Of a stretch of DNA of 64,000 bases, positions 11,400 through 24,032 are shown in pieces. The notes beneath the pieces are model-generated. The model saw nothing but the letters and a program-made list of their open reading frames with translations, was not told the DNA's origin and ran no database searches. Within the stretch, counting starts at the first letter, position 1, and the number at the start of each line of letters is the position of its first letter. The stretch covers positions 143,510,001 through 143,574,000 of the forward strand of contig CM043698.1 of NCBI GenBank assembly GCA_023935145.1, given 5' to 3'. A program made the translations under genes and the position numbers. The DNA is from Bretschneidera sinensis. Taxonomy: Eukaryota; Streptophyta; Magnoliopsida; Brassicales; Akaniaceae.

Positions 11400-13604
11400 A
11401 AGGAAAAGAAATCTTAGAATAGACATCAGTTGCTTGCTATCAACGATCCAGAAATATGAACTTGAATATATTGGTAATGTAATAAAATCGAATTGATGCC
11501 TGATGAAGAGACACATCTTTGAAAATATACTATTCTCGAAAAGTGATGGAACAAATGAATAAAAAAGAGAAAGAGGACCACTCATACCGTAAAACATCAA
11601 AAGACACCTAATACTACTTTTAGAGAAAAACTTAGATTAGATAGTTTAACACAATTCTTTTATGCCACATTTCATTTGATTTGTGGATTAAATAATGGAG
11701 AAAGCAGCAAGCCCATTTACCTGATATTCTATTATTATTAAGATTATACACACATAAGAAAGATAATGCATGAGAATTTTGTTTACATTAAGAAACTAAT
11801 AGTATACCTATGTAATTTAATAACTTCCTTAGCTAAAATGCCTCTGCAGTACATAACTTCCAAAGAAGGTCTTACCATAGTCATAAAAGGACAAATATTT
11901 TATATGTAATAAGTAAATTATTTCTTTGTAATACGTGTTGGACTAACTAACTAATTTCATAATTTAGCACTCACACACTCACATACTTGCAACATAATGT
12001 TGGTAACACAACATCCAAACTACATATTTAAATTTTATCAATTCAATCTATTGCAGACTTTGCATAACAGTGATAATATTAACTGAGCAGAAGTCATACA
12101 TGTCTACTTGTATAATAAGACATGAATAGCCAAACAAATGCATGAAAAATTTACAACCAACAGTAGCCCATAACAGCCCATTAGCTAAATGCATTCAGAA
12201 GTTGATGTGGAATTTTGAATCGAAACAATCATTTCATTGTATTATTGGTATCTATCTATTTTCCTACCTTTTAACCCCAATGACCTGAAAAGTTAATAAT
12301 ATTCACTATTTAGTAAAAAATTGTTTATACTCAACAAAAGGGTAATGGAAAGGGGAAGTAGAGTGAAGAGAAAAGGTTTTAGGCAAGAATTCTTTGGAGG
12401 ACAGATAAACTACCGATTTAATACTACAATCCAGGTACAAAACAGCAAAGTGGTTGCAGCATTATTCTAACTAGAACAAAAACGATGTTGTTTTAATATG
12501 TGAAGCTAGAACTAGATCATTTCACGACAGAACTATAAATGCAAAATGGTAACTTATTAAAAAAATGGAAAAACAGTAAGGTTAACATTTACCAACCATG
12601 CTGAAAAACAGTTTTGCTTACCTTTTTCTTTTCCTGATAGTACAGAGAAAATAAATCATTCTTAAAAAAATAAATACCATTAACACAAATTCCAGTACAT
12701 AACTATGGCTAAATTCATTTTTTTTTTTGGTAGTGCTACCAAGGCGGTGTCAAATTCATTTTAAGCTAAGAGGAAAAGTTTCTTTGTTCGATTGTTAATT
12801 AACTATTTAATTCGCATTAAACTTGGTTGTACTTAATGATGGGTTGAATATATGAATTTTTCAGCATAGAACATAAATTTGTCTATCATATATCCTTTTC
12901 ATGTGAAAATTATAAATCATTTAATATATACCTATTTCACTCTCGTCCACAAATTCAAATCATGAGCAATAATGACTACAGCAGGAAGAAGTTAAAAAAG
13001 AAGGAACTACAACATATCAATGGCCTAATAATATACTGGTTTTCTTCCTCCTTCGCTGAGAACCATTCTGCCTTCTTCCAAACAGGAAAAAAATTTGAAT
13101 TGTGAATTGGATGAGTTTTCCACTGATCACATATCACAAGATCTAATGATTTGGGAAATTGATGATACTTTTAATTTTAGCTAATTAATTTGAGGTGGAG
13201 TCTTGAGAAAGAAAGCAAGAGTACCATCAGTAATAAGGTCTATTGCGGTAAACCTTCCACTGTTTGTTAATAAAACTGAACGACTAGAGGGACATAAAAG
13301 ATGGATTCTATCAAGTATAAACTTGTTCTAATCTAAGGTAGTACGCTCATGAGCTTGACCATATTTCACTTTCAAGAAATTATTGAAGACTCCCATCTTC
13401 AGGTTTGACACAAACATAGGTACATAGTTTAGTTCTTCCTAAGTCGTGAATGAGTGTCAATCATTTATTCCTAAAAAATGTAAGGAGAGTGGAAGTTACT
13501 ACTGCACTTTCCTTAAGGCCAGCCTGTTAGACTTACTTTGGTTACTAGACTTACATTGCAGTGAAGAGATAACTTCAAAAATGTACAACTCAATAGCATT
13601 CAAA
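11400..13604. other. Intron 1 remnant of g2, no gene seen
   Basis: Intron sequence shared with all units (compare 54,790-56,995). It has poly-A and poly-T runs but no plausible coding exon. Confidence 0.6.
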
Positions 13605-14991
13605 AAGGTTTCTATATGATTTCTATAAAACACGAAAACAAGTTCACCACCATAAGATATTAGTTGTTGTTAGCTATTATAATTTCACTAAAAAGATATC
13701 ACAATTAGCATCAAATTTTGCAACAAAATATATTTGCTGCAAAAACTATAGGTTTTTTTAGTGTAATTTTATTTCATTGCAACAAACTTAACTCATTGCA
13801 ACATCATTGCTTTCTGTTGTCATATTCTTAATCTACTGCAGCATCATGGTGTCATGCTGCTACATGTCTAACTGATGGCAACATCTTTTTTCATGCTGCT
13901 CTTAACCTATTGCAACATCATTATTTCTTGTTGCTATATAACAAATTTCATGCGGGTTACCCTCCAAGCCAAGAACAGATTCTTTTAAGTTATTTCACCC
14001 TTCCAAGATCAAAACCCTTTCATGCAGTTCTCATATTGCCCACTGCATAAGGATCATGATTCCTTATCATCATTTTTACATCCTTTCTCAAACAAAGTAC
14101 AAGGTTATTTCAAAATATTTAGTTTCACTTAATACTGGATGATTGTTTAATACTTTAGGTTACCTACGTTTTGTACTTTCTTGACAGTATTCATTCTTTC
14201 ATATTTGTAGATAAACATTAACATTTAACAATGCTGGCCCAAATTTTGATAATTGTTTTAAATAGAATCTACAATTTCATAGTTTCATCACAATTAAAGT
14301 ACGTGTATGGACATTTTTTTTGTTATTTCTTAATGAAATATGTGCAAATAAAAGAATATGGTCCATTAAATCCTAGATAAATTTACGTAATCTCACACAA
14401 GTTTTTGTGCCACCTACAAAAATTTTATTAAAGGCAAGAGTTTTCCTTGTAATGTGTTTCTTCACATACCACATGAATGTGAATCCAAGATCTAAACACC
14501 CATAAAATCAGTCTTGAGCCTAATAGTGACAGCCTAAGAGAAGGAATCAATTCAAGAGGACCTCTATCACTGAACTAAAATATTCTATTGGTAGCAAATC
14601 AGATACTTCATCTAACTTGTAAATGCACTGATTCTTTTTTTGCTGGGCTGTTGGAGTGTTATCATGAATTCACTCTTACCCAATTAAACAATTTATACAA
14701 GAATTACATCATCAAAATACAAAGAGGACACGAAAACTGAAAATTATCAACATCAACATTAAAAATAAAAGCAACGGAGCTAGCAACTAGTGCTGGCAAA
14801 TGACAGCAACAAGAACAATTTCAAGAGAGATCACTCCCCTCCTTTCCGTTATTATTCCTCTGTACAACTTCTACAATCTATAGTTCTTCCAGTTTCAACT
14901 ACCACATACACTAAGCAACACAAGTATAGAAGGGACAACTACAGCAGTAGTCACATAGACTTCTTGCCCTTTACTCCTTCTGCTTCCTCTT
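13605..14991. repeat. Extra intron 1 segment, truncated copy (unit B)
   Basis: The left ~1.4 kb of the ~2-kb segment that is present in D and E, partly deleted in C and absent in A. Between about 13,780 and 13,940 it contains degenerate repeats of a ~42-bp word built on TTGCAACATCATT and CTGCAGCATCATG. Confidence 0.6.
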
Positions 14992-17831
14992 TATTGAGAC
15001 AGAGCTTATTTCATGAGTTTTATGTTATTAGTTTTACTGATATAGAAACTACTTTTTTAGTTTGTTATGCCAGCTGGTGCAATTGTATATTAGCTGGAGT
15101 CCAGGTGGCTTGTTTCTATTGGTTTAGACTTATTGCATATAAGAGCCAACTTGTAACTTTTTTGTTCATTCAATGAGATTTGTTTCTTTTCTTCTCTTTT
15201 GTTATATGGTATCAGAGAAATGTTTTTGCTCAGCTGTGAATTGCAGAAATTGCGATTTCGTTTATTTTCATTGATCTTCGTTCTTCGTTTTTCTTCGTTT
15301 GTTCTTGTTGATCTTCAATGGCTTGTGGAGGAGGAGCTCAGGGAGGCAACAATGGCGGTAATCGGAATAACAAAAATTCCTTTTCAGTCTCGGATTCTGT
15401 TGGTCGCGTCCATGAAGATTCAAACAGCCCTTTCTATCTCAGTAATGGTGATCATCCAGGTCTAAGCTTGGTTTCGAGTCCTTTGACAGGTAGGAACTGT
15501 AACTCTTGGCATTGTTCTATGGTAATAGCTCTTATTGCTAAGAACAAAATTGGATTTGTTGATGGATCAATTGCTAAACCAGAAATTGGTGATAATAAGC
15601 ACAATTTTTGGTCTCGTTGTAATAACATGGTTATGTTATGGATCTTGAATGCTGTTTGTAAAGACATAGTAGATAGTATAATGTATGTTCATGATGCTGA
15701 AAGTATGTGATTGATTTACATGATCGGTTTAATCAAAGCAATGGTCCTAGGATTTTTCAATTGAAGCAAGAAAGACATGCTCTCACACAGGGTTCAAATG
15801 ATGTTAGTACCTAGTTCACCAAGCTTAAAATTTTTTGGGATGAATTACGTGATTTTAGACCTGCACCAGCGTGTCATTGTGGAGGAATGAAGAGTTTTAC
15901 AGAATATCAACATCAAGACTATGTGTTACAGTTCCTTATGGGTTTAAATGAGTCTTTTATTCAGATCAGGGCTCAAATCCTTATGAGTGATCCACTACCT
16001 CCGATTAACAAAGTTTTTTCCCTAGTTATACAAGAAGAAAGGAAGCGATCCATGAATTTCTCTGGTTCAACAATGCCTCCTATTTCAGCTTCTTATGGAG
16101 TAGCTAGTAGCAATTACAGTGCCTATAAGGGAAAGGACAAGCCAGTTTGTACGCATTGTGGTCTCTTTGGTCAAACAGTGGATAAATGCTACAAGATACA
16201 TGGATATCCACTTGGTTTTAAACCAAAAGGTCGTCCTGGAGACTTTTCTAAAGAGCAAACAAGTAGTTATTCAGGGTACTCAAACCAGTCAGGATATTCA
16301 AAGCCCCAAGCTAATCAGACCAGTTTTGTTCCTGAGGCTAAAGTTAATCCTGAGAACAATCAAAATCTTAGTAATAATCCTCATTTACATTTGATATCTT
16401 TGTTGAGTACTCAGTTGCAGGGGATTTTTCATGATGCTCAAGAACAGCAGCCTGTAGTGTCCAATTTTATTGGTATTTCTTCTCTTATATAAGATAATGT
16501 TTGGATTATTGACTTAGGTGCCACTTATCACGTATGTCATGACTTGAGTTTGTTTGATTCTTTTGATAACAGTTATACTTCTACTTTTGTTGTTCTACCT
16601 GCTGGACATACTACAACAATTTCTAAGATAGGATCAGCTCGGTTATCTCCTTCATTAGTTCTATCCAAAGTTTTCTATGTTCCTTCTTTCAGATACAACT
16701 TGTTGTCTGTTAGTTCACTCAGAAGAAGTCTCTCTTGTTCTTTAATCTTTCATGATGATGGCTGTGTGATTCAGGATACTCAGGGCATGAAGATTGGGAC
16801 GAGTAAAAGAGTAGGGCATCTCTATCATCTCAGTATTCCAGATCTTTATCAAAAGTCTTCTAGTTCTGATGTTGCTTGTAATGCTTCCTTAGTTTTGTCC
16901 ACTGAGATGTTATGGCATTATCGTCTAGGACATCCTTCTTGTTTAATTTCCCAGCATACAGATAAGACTTCTGTTTTCAATTTTAGAAGTGATAAAAAGT
17001 TTCTTTGTAATGTTTGTCCTCTTGCAAAGCAAAGACGCTTGGCTTTGACTTCTAATAACAAACTTTCAGCATTGCCTTTTGATCTTATTCATGTTAATGT
17101 ATGGGGCCCTTTTTGGGTTATATCCAATGAAGGTTTTAGATATTTTCTAACCATTGTTGATGATGCCTCGAGATGTACTTGGGTTTTTCTTCTGCATACC
17201 AAAGCTAAAGTTTAGAAGGTGATACATTATTTTTTTTATAATGATTAAGACACAATATGGGAAGCATATAGAAGGGGTTCGTTCAGATAATGCTAAGGAG
17301 TTAGATCTTGCTCAATTTTATAATTCTAAAGGGGTTGTACACTATCGATCTTGTGCTGAGAGGCCACAACAAAACTCGGTTGTTGAGCATAAACACCAGC
17401 ATTTGCTAAATATAGCTCGTGCTCTTTTGCTCCAATCAGGTATTCCTCTATTCTATTGGAGTGATACTATTTTAACTGCTGCTCATCTGCTGAATAGACT
17501 GCCATCTCCTGTTTTGAATTCAAAAACTCCTTTTGAAGTGCTGAATAACAAGTCCCCTTCTTATAGTCCCTTGCGTTCGTTTGGTTGTCTATGCTATGCT
17601 TCAACTTTGTTGAGTAAACGAGACAAGTTTTCACCTAGATCTCGGGCTTGTATCCTCATTTGTTATCCTTTTGGGATGAAAGCATATAAGCTTCTAGATT
17701 TAGAGAGTAACAAGACTCTTGCATCTCGTGATGTTGTGTTTCATGAGACAGTTTTTCCTCTGGCTGTTGAGAGTTCCTCTGCAAATATTACTTCCTTGTT
17801 TCCAAACAGTGCTCTTCCTTTACATGTTTGA
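14992..17831 (+). mobile_element. Ty1/copia retrotransposon, 3'-truncated
   Basis: Foreign DNA begins at 14,992 inside intron 1 of g2. The first ~215 bases are a probable 5' LTR, ending just before TGGTATCAGAG (15208-15218), the primer site for initiator tRNA-Met. Gag, protease and integrase coding follow. Reverse transcriptase, RNase H and the 3' LTR are missing: homology stops at about 17,831, next to a foldback MITE. No target duplication can be defined. Confidence 0.85.
15318..17831 (+). pseudogene. Copia gag-pol remnant (gag, zinc knuckle, protease, integrase)
   Basis: It starts MACGGGAQGGNN at 15318. Gag runs to 15,710 in one frame, then continues in another frame from about 15,710, with an in-frame TAG near 15,810 (within VST*FTK). 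A CCHC-type knuckle is at about 16,147 (CTHCGLFGQ...CYKIHGYP). A TAA at 16,490 precedes the protease, whose active-site DSGA reads DLGA. Integrase has the HHCC region (WHYRLGHP...CNVCPLAKQ). Its first catalytic Asp is Asn (HVNVWGPF), while the second Asp (VRSDNAKE) and the Glu (NSVVEHKHQ) remain. A stop at 17,213 and a frame change split the integrase. The coding ends at a stop at 17,831, before reverse transcriptase. It is dead by several independent lesions. Confidence 0.88.
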
Positions 17832-17877
17832 ATAAAATTGTTTATGCTACTCATTCAAACAATAATTATTGAGGCGT

Positions 17878-17996
17878 ATTGGCATGGTTTGGGAACCCAC
17901 TTTAAGTGGGATTAAATCAAACTTTTCTTAGCTTTTCTTAAGAAAAGTTAGATTTAATCCCACTTAAATTGGTTTCCAAAAATTCCCAGTATGTCA
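17878..17996. mobile_element. Foldback MITE at the broken end of the copia element
   Basis: An imperfect inverted repeat of about 120 bp. The left arm has GGGAACCCACTTTAAGTGGG and ATTAAATC; the right arm has GATTTAATCCCACTTAAATT and GGTTTCCAAA. A small AT-rich centre contains TTTTCTTAAGAAAAG. It would fold into a long hairpin. The family is not assigned. Confidence 0.6.
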
Positions 17997-18286
17997 TGGC
18001 TCTGGCTCCTATCCATTCTAGTCGTTCTCTAGTCCCTCAATGCTTTGTTTTGGGTGATAAGTTGTAAAATTAATTTGAAAAACTTAGATCTTGCTTTTGT
18101 AACACTTACATTATCGTTGTTAATTATCTTTGATTCATGGAAGCATCCGTGTTTATTAAATCAAAATCATTTCTCTTTGTGTGGTATCATTGCCTCTCAT
18201 TCTTTCTCATTATCATTACATTTTCTATATCAGATGCCTCAGCTAACCCATCCTATTTGTAGTACAGCATTAAAAATTTAAGGTTA
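17997..18286. other. Short stretch between the MITE and the 2.45-kb element
   Basis: No clear feature. It could be a scrambled remnant of the copia element, but no reverse transcriptase motif is seen. Its right part (18232-18296) is a diverged direct repeat of 20737-20796. Confidence 0.4.
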
Positions 18287-20735
18287 ATTTATCGACCCAT
18301 TCCTGGTGGGTTCAACCCGGATAGAATCGTTACTTAAATGCACCGAACACTAACCTAAAATGGCACACTCAAATGGCACCAGACTACACACTTCATCATT
18401 AAAAAATTCAACTCAATTCATTACAACATACAATTAAAATTTATCCAAAGGCAATATAACATTTCTCTTTTAATTTCGTTAACTATACAATTAAGGTTCC
18501 TACATATATTGCGAGAGAGAGAGAGGGAGAGAGAGAAAGAGAGAGAATATATTTCTAGTAAATGAATACTCAAAGTCACACCCCAACCCGAGCATAGACC
18601 GATAACGCGACAACGATTACCCACCTATAGAGTTTTCCTTACAAGTAAGCAACGGCCCTTAAAACTCTAGCAAACTAAATGACCGAAGTTTCATTTTTTA
18701 AGGACTTAGCTTTACATACTTTATCTAAGAACTGTTTAGTGAATAAGAAAATGAATTGGTAAAGTGTTTGTAAAGAATGGCTTCAAATTTTGGTTGGTTT
18801 GGGAAATTCTTTATCGTAGAGAATTAAAAGATGTTATCACTTGTTATACAATTATTTTTGTAGAGGGATTTGGATTCATAACAATTTTTAAGAAACTAAA
18901 GATGTGGATTAAGGAATAATTAATTAAACTAAATTTAGGAATTCAAATTTTATAGCTTGAATCTATATTAACTAATTCAAATATGATTTATATATCTTGA
19001 GTTTAAATTTGGCTTTTTCGGTCATAATTGTATTTTTAGAGAATGAACATGGTGAAACTATTGATTAAATTCTTAGGGGAAGGTGAACTAAATCCTTGAG
19101 TTTGATACTCTAGCGTGGAATCGAAGAGAGTTCATATTACTTCTAGTACACGAGAAGGAAATTAAAGACCTAAAACTTGGATAGTTGGTGGTCATGGAAA
19201 TTGAAGTATGTACATATAATAAAATGTTCCAATGTTATGAATGGCTAATGTGTGTATGAATATCATTCCAAATAAGAAAAATATTATACATGTATGTAAA
19301 ATGTGCATTGTATGTGATGATTGCCTTTTGATTAGATGAGAATTGATGCAATGAGATTGTTGTGATGTGGTTGCCTAAATATGTTAGTTGGTTGTGAATA
19401 TGTATACTTATGTGGATGAGTGGAAATGTGGGTTGCCTTGTTTTTCATTTTGTGTTGACTGTGTATGCATTGTACGACCACAGAAGGAGAGTGTGGTCTA
19501 AGGGTAGGTAAGCCAATGGAAGGGGAATGTTGTTTTATGCCAGTTAAGGTCATGTCCATAGTTGGTCTGAGAGCAGGTTCAGCACATGGCTTTAAATCAT
19601 GAAAGCGATTAAGATGATTGATTTAATTAGAATGATTGAAATGACAGTGATAAAGAGATTACTGGGGATATGAGATAGAGGATAGCATGGAGATAGTGAG
19701 GCCACATGCATCATTATGTGTGGCTTTGTTCTCAAAGTGTATTAATGATATGATTTAAAATTTTGGTGTTTCGGAGAAATATGTGTTGATGTGAAATTAA
19801 TGGTATGGTGATGATTTGACGTACCCTTACGTGGGGGGACATCCCTGTTTTTATGTGATTAGCCTAGTGAGGGTGTTATGATGATATAAATATACATGCA
19901 TTATTACAAACCACATTGTATTTGTGTTTGAATTGCATATCGTTGATAATGGATGTGGTGATGGAATTGACCCATGAGAGGTAACTATTGTAAATTTCCA
20001 TTGAGAGGCTTGTGATGTATTGGGCTCAGTGAAAGAAATGAATGTCGTTTATGTTGATTGAAAAACATTGGGTGGGGGACTCCACGTATTTTATTAACCT
20101 TATGATGTATGTATTGTGGTAAACTTTGTATGTCTGAAATTATTATAAGGACATTGGTAAATTCTTAAACTTATGTTATCTTCTGGTTGTTATGAAATTG
20201 AGAAAAATAAATGGAGGGAACTTAAGAATTTTTATTACATGTACTTAGTAAGAAAATAATCTATATTATTTCATTGAAATGATGAATTCCTCTAATACGA
20301 TTTTTTTCTTAAATTGTTTCTCACTAGTGGCTCACTTTTTATTTTAATAACATTTCAAGAAGCACCAGAAATTTCTCGATCAAAGTAGAAAGGAGTCCTT
20401 AATAAGGGACTCGATTACGACATCATCATCTTTTGTATTTTATTAGGAATTTACCTCTAGGTTATGGATTAGTTGTTATAAAAGAAAAATGCATCAGCTA
20501 GTTTTAGTGGGGGAGTTTTCTTTTATCTGTGTCGTTTTGTAAACTTTAAAATTTTGTTTATCTTGTATTGTACGATTATTTGAGTTTGTAAATGGAATGT
20601 TGAATTTGACAATGTGTTTCAGGAATTTGTTGTTATGAACTGTAAGTTGTATGTTTGTGTCTTAAATTAAGGTGCTCGGTAGTGAAAGGTAATGGAACCA
20701 TTCTGAGTAGTGTCCACTCAGGATGGGTCGTTACA
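18287..20735. mobile_element. 2.45-kb non-coding element with imperfect inverted ends
   Basis: The left end reads ATCGACCCATTCCTGG. The right end reads GGATGGGTCGTTACA, so its reverse complement starts TGTAACGACCCATCC; the ends match as imperfect inverted repeats. The body has no coding sequence and includes a GA microsatellite (18511-18546). It could be a non-autonomous DNA transposon or a long solo LTR (a TG...CA boundary is plausible if the left end has mutated). A diverged ~60-bp direct repeat flanks it. Confidence 0.5.
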
Positions 20736-21674
20736 AGATGCCTTCGCTCACCCTTCATATTTGTAACATAACATTAAAAATGTAGGTTAAGTTGACCTTA
20801 TGATAAAAGGAAAGTTTAAAAGCTCTAGAATCCCTAAAACAAAAGAGAAATTCTTAACCACTAAAATTATTTTGCCACATGTCCCTAATCGGAGTTTTCA
20901 CGAAGATGGTTGAATGAAGGCTCCAATGGCGAGGAACCTGATTCACCATACCATTAATTATTCTTTCCATCGAATTAATATAATATTTATAAAAAAAATC
21001 AATATTTATTAAAAAATTATGTGTACAATCATATTATATCCTTATATTTTGGGGGTAATTATATCTTAATCTCATTCCTTAAAAAAAAAAAACAAATTCA
21101 CCCTACTGTTAAGAAATTTAATTTCAAAAGCAAAAAAAAAAACATCTTTTAATTAATATATATTACATATGTAAAATTATGTTTGAGTAGAGTAGCAGAT
21201 ATTATATGCTACGTGGCTATCAAAACAATATTTAATAATTTTTACTATAACTATTGGTTACTTTTTTATACGATATAATTATTAGTTACTTTAATTCCTA
21301 TATAACTAAAACTTAGATTTAAAAAAAAAAGGTAAAACTTTCTATATTATTATTGTATTAATTAAAATTTTAATTCATTTTTTAATATTTTCAAATTTAT
21401 TTTTATAACTATCAACTATTCTGCTATAACAACATTGAGACCGCAAAAGATTCATTTTACGTTTCGATGTGGATTAGGTAGGAGGGAGTAAAAACTCGAA
21501 TGAAAAGTTTTTAGAAACTTAAGTGGTAATTTCAAACGTGTATACAGGATGTTTTGTGGGGTGTCCGAATTGAATGACTCTTATAGAAATTTCATGAATG
21601 AAATGTTCCCTTTTCAAAAATCTTTAATCATCAGCATTCATGTCATAACTCAATTCGTTTGACCCCCTTTTCAA
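20736..21674. other. AT-rich intergenic stretch
   Basis: No gene is seen. There are several poly-A runs and very low GC between 20,980 and 21,430. It leads into the NBS-LRR remnant. Confidence 0.5.
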
Positions 21675-22512
21675 AAATGCTCCCTTTTCAAACGTTCAAT
21701 ACCTTGTTATTTCAAAGTGCCATGATGTGAAAAGCTTATGTGATGTTTCGTCTTTGGAAAATGCAACTCAATTGACTAGCATTGAAATTAGTAGATGTGA
21801 TGGATTAGAGTGTGTGCTTTGCTTGTCCGCCTCCTCATCCACTACACTTAAAAGCATGGAGACTCTACAACTCTTTACATTAAAGAACTTATGTGCTCTG
21901 TTCGGGGGAGAAAGGGCTGGTAGAGCTCCACAAAGGGTACCTTTTCCTGTCTTAAAAATTTTGAGTTATGGGAATGCCAGAATATGAAGAAGCTGTTCAC
22001 GCCTAGCTTTCTCCCGCTACTCCAAAACCTGGAAGTGATTGCAATCTGTTATTGTTACAATATGAAGGAGATAGTAGCAGCGAAGGAAGAGGAAGCAGAG
22101 AGAAATTGTGAAGAAGGGATTATGGCTGATGAAAGCAACAGCATCAGCTGTCCCAAAGTCATCAACAAAAACACTGATGACGATGCTCATATTTTTCATT
22201 TCACTCTCTAAAGTTAAAGCATTTGAAATTGAATTACCTGCCCGAATTGAAGAGCATATGCAGTAGCAGAGCAGTGATGGTCTGTGATTCTCTCCAAATA
22301 ATTGAAGTGATTGCCCAAACTTAAGGAGGATACCTCTGTATCTGTGATTCTCTCCAAGAAGTAAGGGTAGAACCAAAAGAACATTGGCAAAGGATGGAGT
22401 GTGACCATCCTGACAACAAAAATGCTCTTCAACACTTTCTACATTACTTGAATAGGATATATGGAGGCTGGAGACGTGCTTCATGAAGTTCCTGAGCACT
22501 ACTGTCAGTGGT
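21675..22512 (+). pseudogene. CC-NBS-LRR resistance gene, C-terminal LRR end only
   Basis: The reading begins in LRR sequence (VISKCHDVKSLCDVSS, then LTSIEISRCDGLECVLC) and continues to FPVLK. A one-base frame change near 21,950-21,960 moves into LWECQNMKKLFTPSFLPLLQ, then NLEVI...CYNMKEIV. After another frame change near 22,200 it reads KLKHLKLNYLPELKSICSS, with an in-frame stop near 22,322, then VRVEPKEHWQRMECDHP and the tail NALQHFLHYLNRIYGGW. This LRR type, with a post-LRR tail centred on an EPKEHW-like motif, is that of RPS2-like CC-NBS-LRR proteins. There is no NB-ARC or CC domain in the window. It is a decayed 3' fragment, not a working gene. Confidence 0.82.
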
Positions 22513-22529
22513 AACGCTTTCAAAGAATA

Positions 22530-23958
22530 AGTTCATAACATAACTTAATTTATTTTATTATATTTCTCTTTCTTTTATAATACTTCTATCTTTATCTCTA
22601 TCTAATATTTCAAGACTTAAATGCAACCAAATCTACATGCTGGATTGGTTTATTTTAAGACACAACCTGTTCTCTACCTCTGATTCGCTTATATGACAAC
22701 CTGATGATTTACTGATTTTTAAAAAAAAGCTTGATTTCCCCCCCCCCCCTCCCCAATCCTATAGTGTTCCTTTGATGCCAGGTTTTCTATAATTGGACTT
22801 GTAAATGGCTCTTTTTGCGGTTATCATTTCAGGCAGGAAGTAAGGATTTGTTACTAGGCGAGACTTAAACTACAACATTCTTGGGCTCAGCATGGAACCA
22901 GAAGGGAACAGCACTCGCTCTTTGGAGAACCAGTTGGCTTTTAATTTTGGACTCCCTCTTTCTTATATCTCTGCATTTATGTTGAGGTGATCTGTATTTA
23001 ATGCTTATTGTATTGTGTAGTTTGTTTTATGTCTGTACGATAAGAAAATTTTGTTCCTATTTGGCTGTTGCCTTCATAATTCTGCTTTGTGATTCAGTTC
23101 CTTATCAGCTTGTGAAATAAGAATTTCACATTTCCCCCTGTTAAAGGTGAAGACCATGTGGGCAGCAACTTTCGGTGGAGACAAAGACAAAATAAAAAAG
23201 AGAGACAAAAGCCATGTGTTTATGGTGGACACAAATGCCATGTTTTATGGTGGACACAAAAGCATGTTTTAAAAAAAAATAAAAATAAACGAGTCTGACA
23301 TTCAAATAAGTACCAATGTCGAACACTTATATTAGAGTCCCGGAACATAGAGATTCAATATTCAACAGTGCAGACAATAAACCAAAAAAAAATCGTTCAA
23401 CAAAAACAAAGAAAGATTTTTTCATACAAAATAAAAAGCACTCTTTTAAAATTTCTTTTATCTTAGGCAATACGCAGGAAAGATAAAACTATCAAATTCA
23501 AGCTAATAAAAAACTCATCAACCAGCCAGATCTCTTATATTCCAACAGATATTTCTACCCTGTACAGGCATTTGACAAACAGTATGTCTGTTTGGTTTGC
23601 TGAGAAAACTCTGGGAAAGGAGAGAAAAACTCGAAGTTAAATGTTACTACTACAAGTTAAATGGTTCGAAACTTGCTGCTGCGATAAGCTTCCTATGCTT
23701 TATTTTCTTTCGTTTTCTTGGCAACCAAACAGAGTGGAGATTACTTACGGAGTTTGTTACATAAATCCAAGAAAAATGAAGTGAAAAATTATGAGTTATG
23801 ACATGAGTGTTGAACGGAGGGTATGATGTGAGCGAGATCGTGGTAAGTAACCGTGGTCTCCTCTTCCCTGCCGTTAGATTGTAGTAATTTCTTTGAAGAT
23901 TTGTCTATTAAAGTGGACAACAGAATATAAAATAAAATTTCTTTAACAATAAACAAAA
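22530..23958. other. Non-coding stretch after the NBS-LRR remnant
   Basis: Probably the old 3' flank of the resistance gene. It contains a C-rich run (22739-22754) and a short tandem word, ATGGTGGACACAAA, repeated at about 23,222 and 23,249. No further coding exon was recognised. Confidence 0.4.
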
Positions 23959-23963
23959 GCGAG

Positions 23964-24006
<43 letters not shown>

Positions 24007-24031
24007 ACGTGCTCGATCCACGTTCATCGCA
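23959..24031 (+). tRNA. tRNA-Phe (anticodon GAA)
   Basis: It begins GCGAGGATAGCTCAGTTGGG, has the anticodon arm CAGACTGAAGATCTG with GAA, and ends with TCATCGC pairing to the 5' acceptor strand. A T6 run, a normal Pol III terminator, starts two bases after the discriminator A. Compared with the usual plant tRNA-Phe, the T stem is ACGTG/CACGT where GCGTG/CACGC is expected, a paired change that keeps the stem. Position 54 is C instead of T, altering the TTC loop and the B box. It may be an old or weakly transcribed copy. Confidence 0.8.
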
Positions 24032-24032
24032 T

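Larger units (their letters stand above)
9919..14991. repeat. Tandem unit B of the VAL-like array, broken at 14,991
   Basis: It begins at the sequence found at position 1 and follows the unit through exons 3 and 2 of g2 and intron 1 until the words TGCTTCCTCTT; in units D and E the next bases are CAACATG, here they are foreign. It is closest to unit E: both share the ATTATTATT variant near 11,735 and 55,113 and a long minisatellite, at an offset of about 43.39 kb. Confidence 0.85.

Noticed and set aside
11088..11600. 170-codon minus-strand ORF with Cys/Val/His/Met-rich repeats
   Set aside because: It is the translation of the intron 1 minisatellite and its flanks; frames on both strands stay open because the repeat lacks stops. 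Lengths vary freely between units.
14790..15176. 128-codon plus ORF starting in the array
   Set aside because: It crosses the junction from intron 1 sequence into the copia LTR; a chance frame.
17997..18286. Possible remaining copia pol sequence
   Set aside because: No reverse transcriptase or RNase H motif could be read in any frame.
22017..22523. 168-codon minus-strand ORF
   Set aside because: It lies antisense to the NBS-LRR remnant, which explains the open frame; no recognisable motif.
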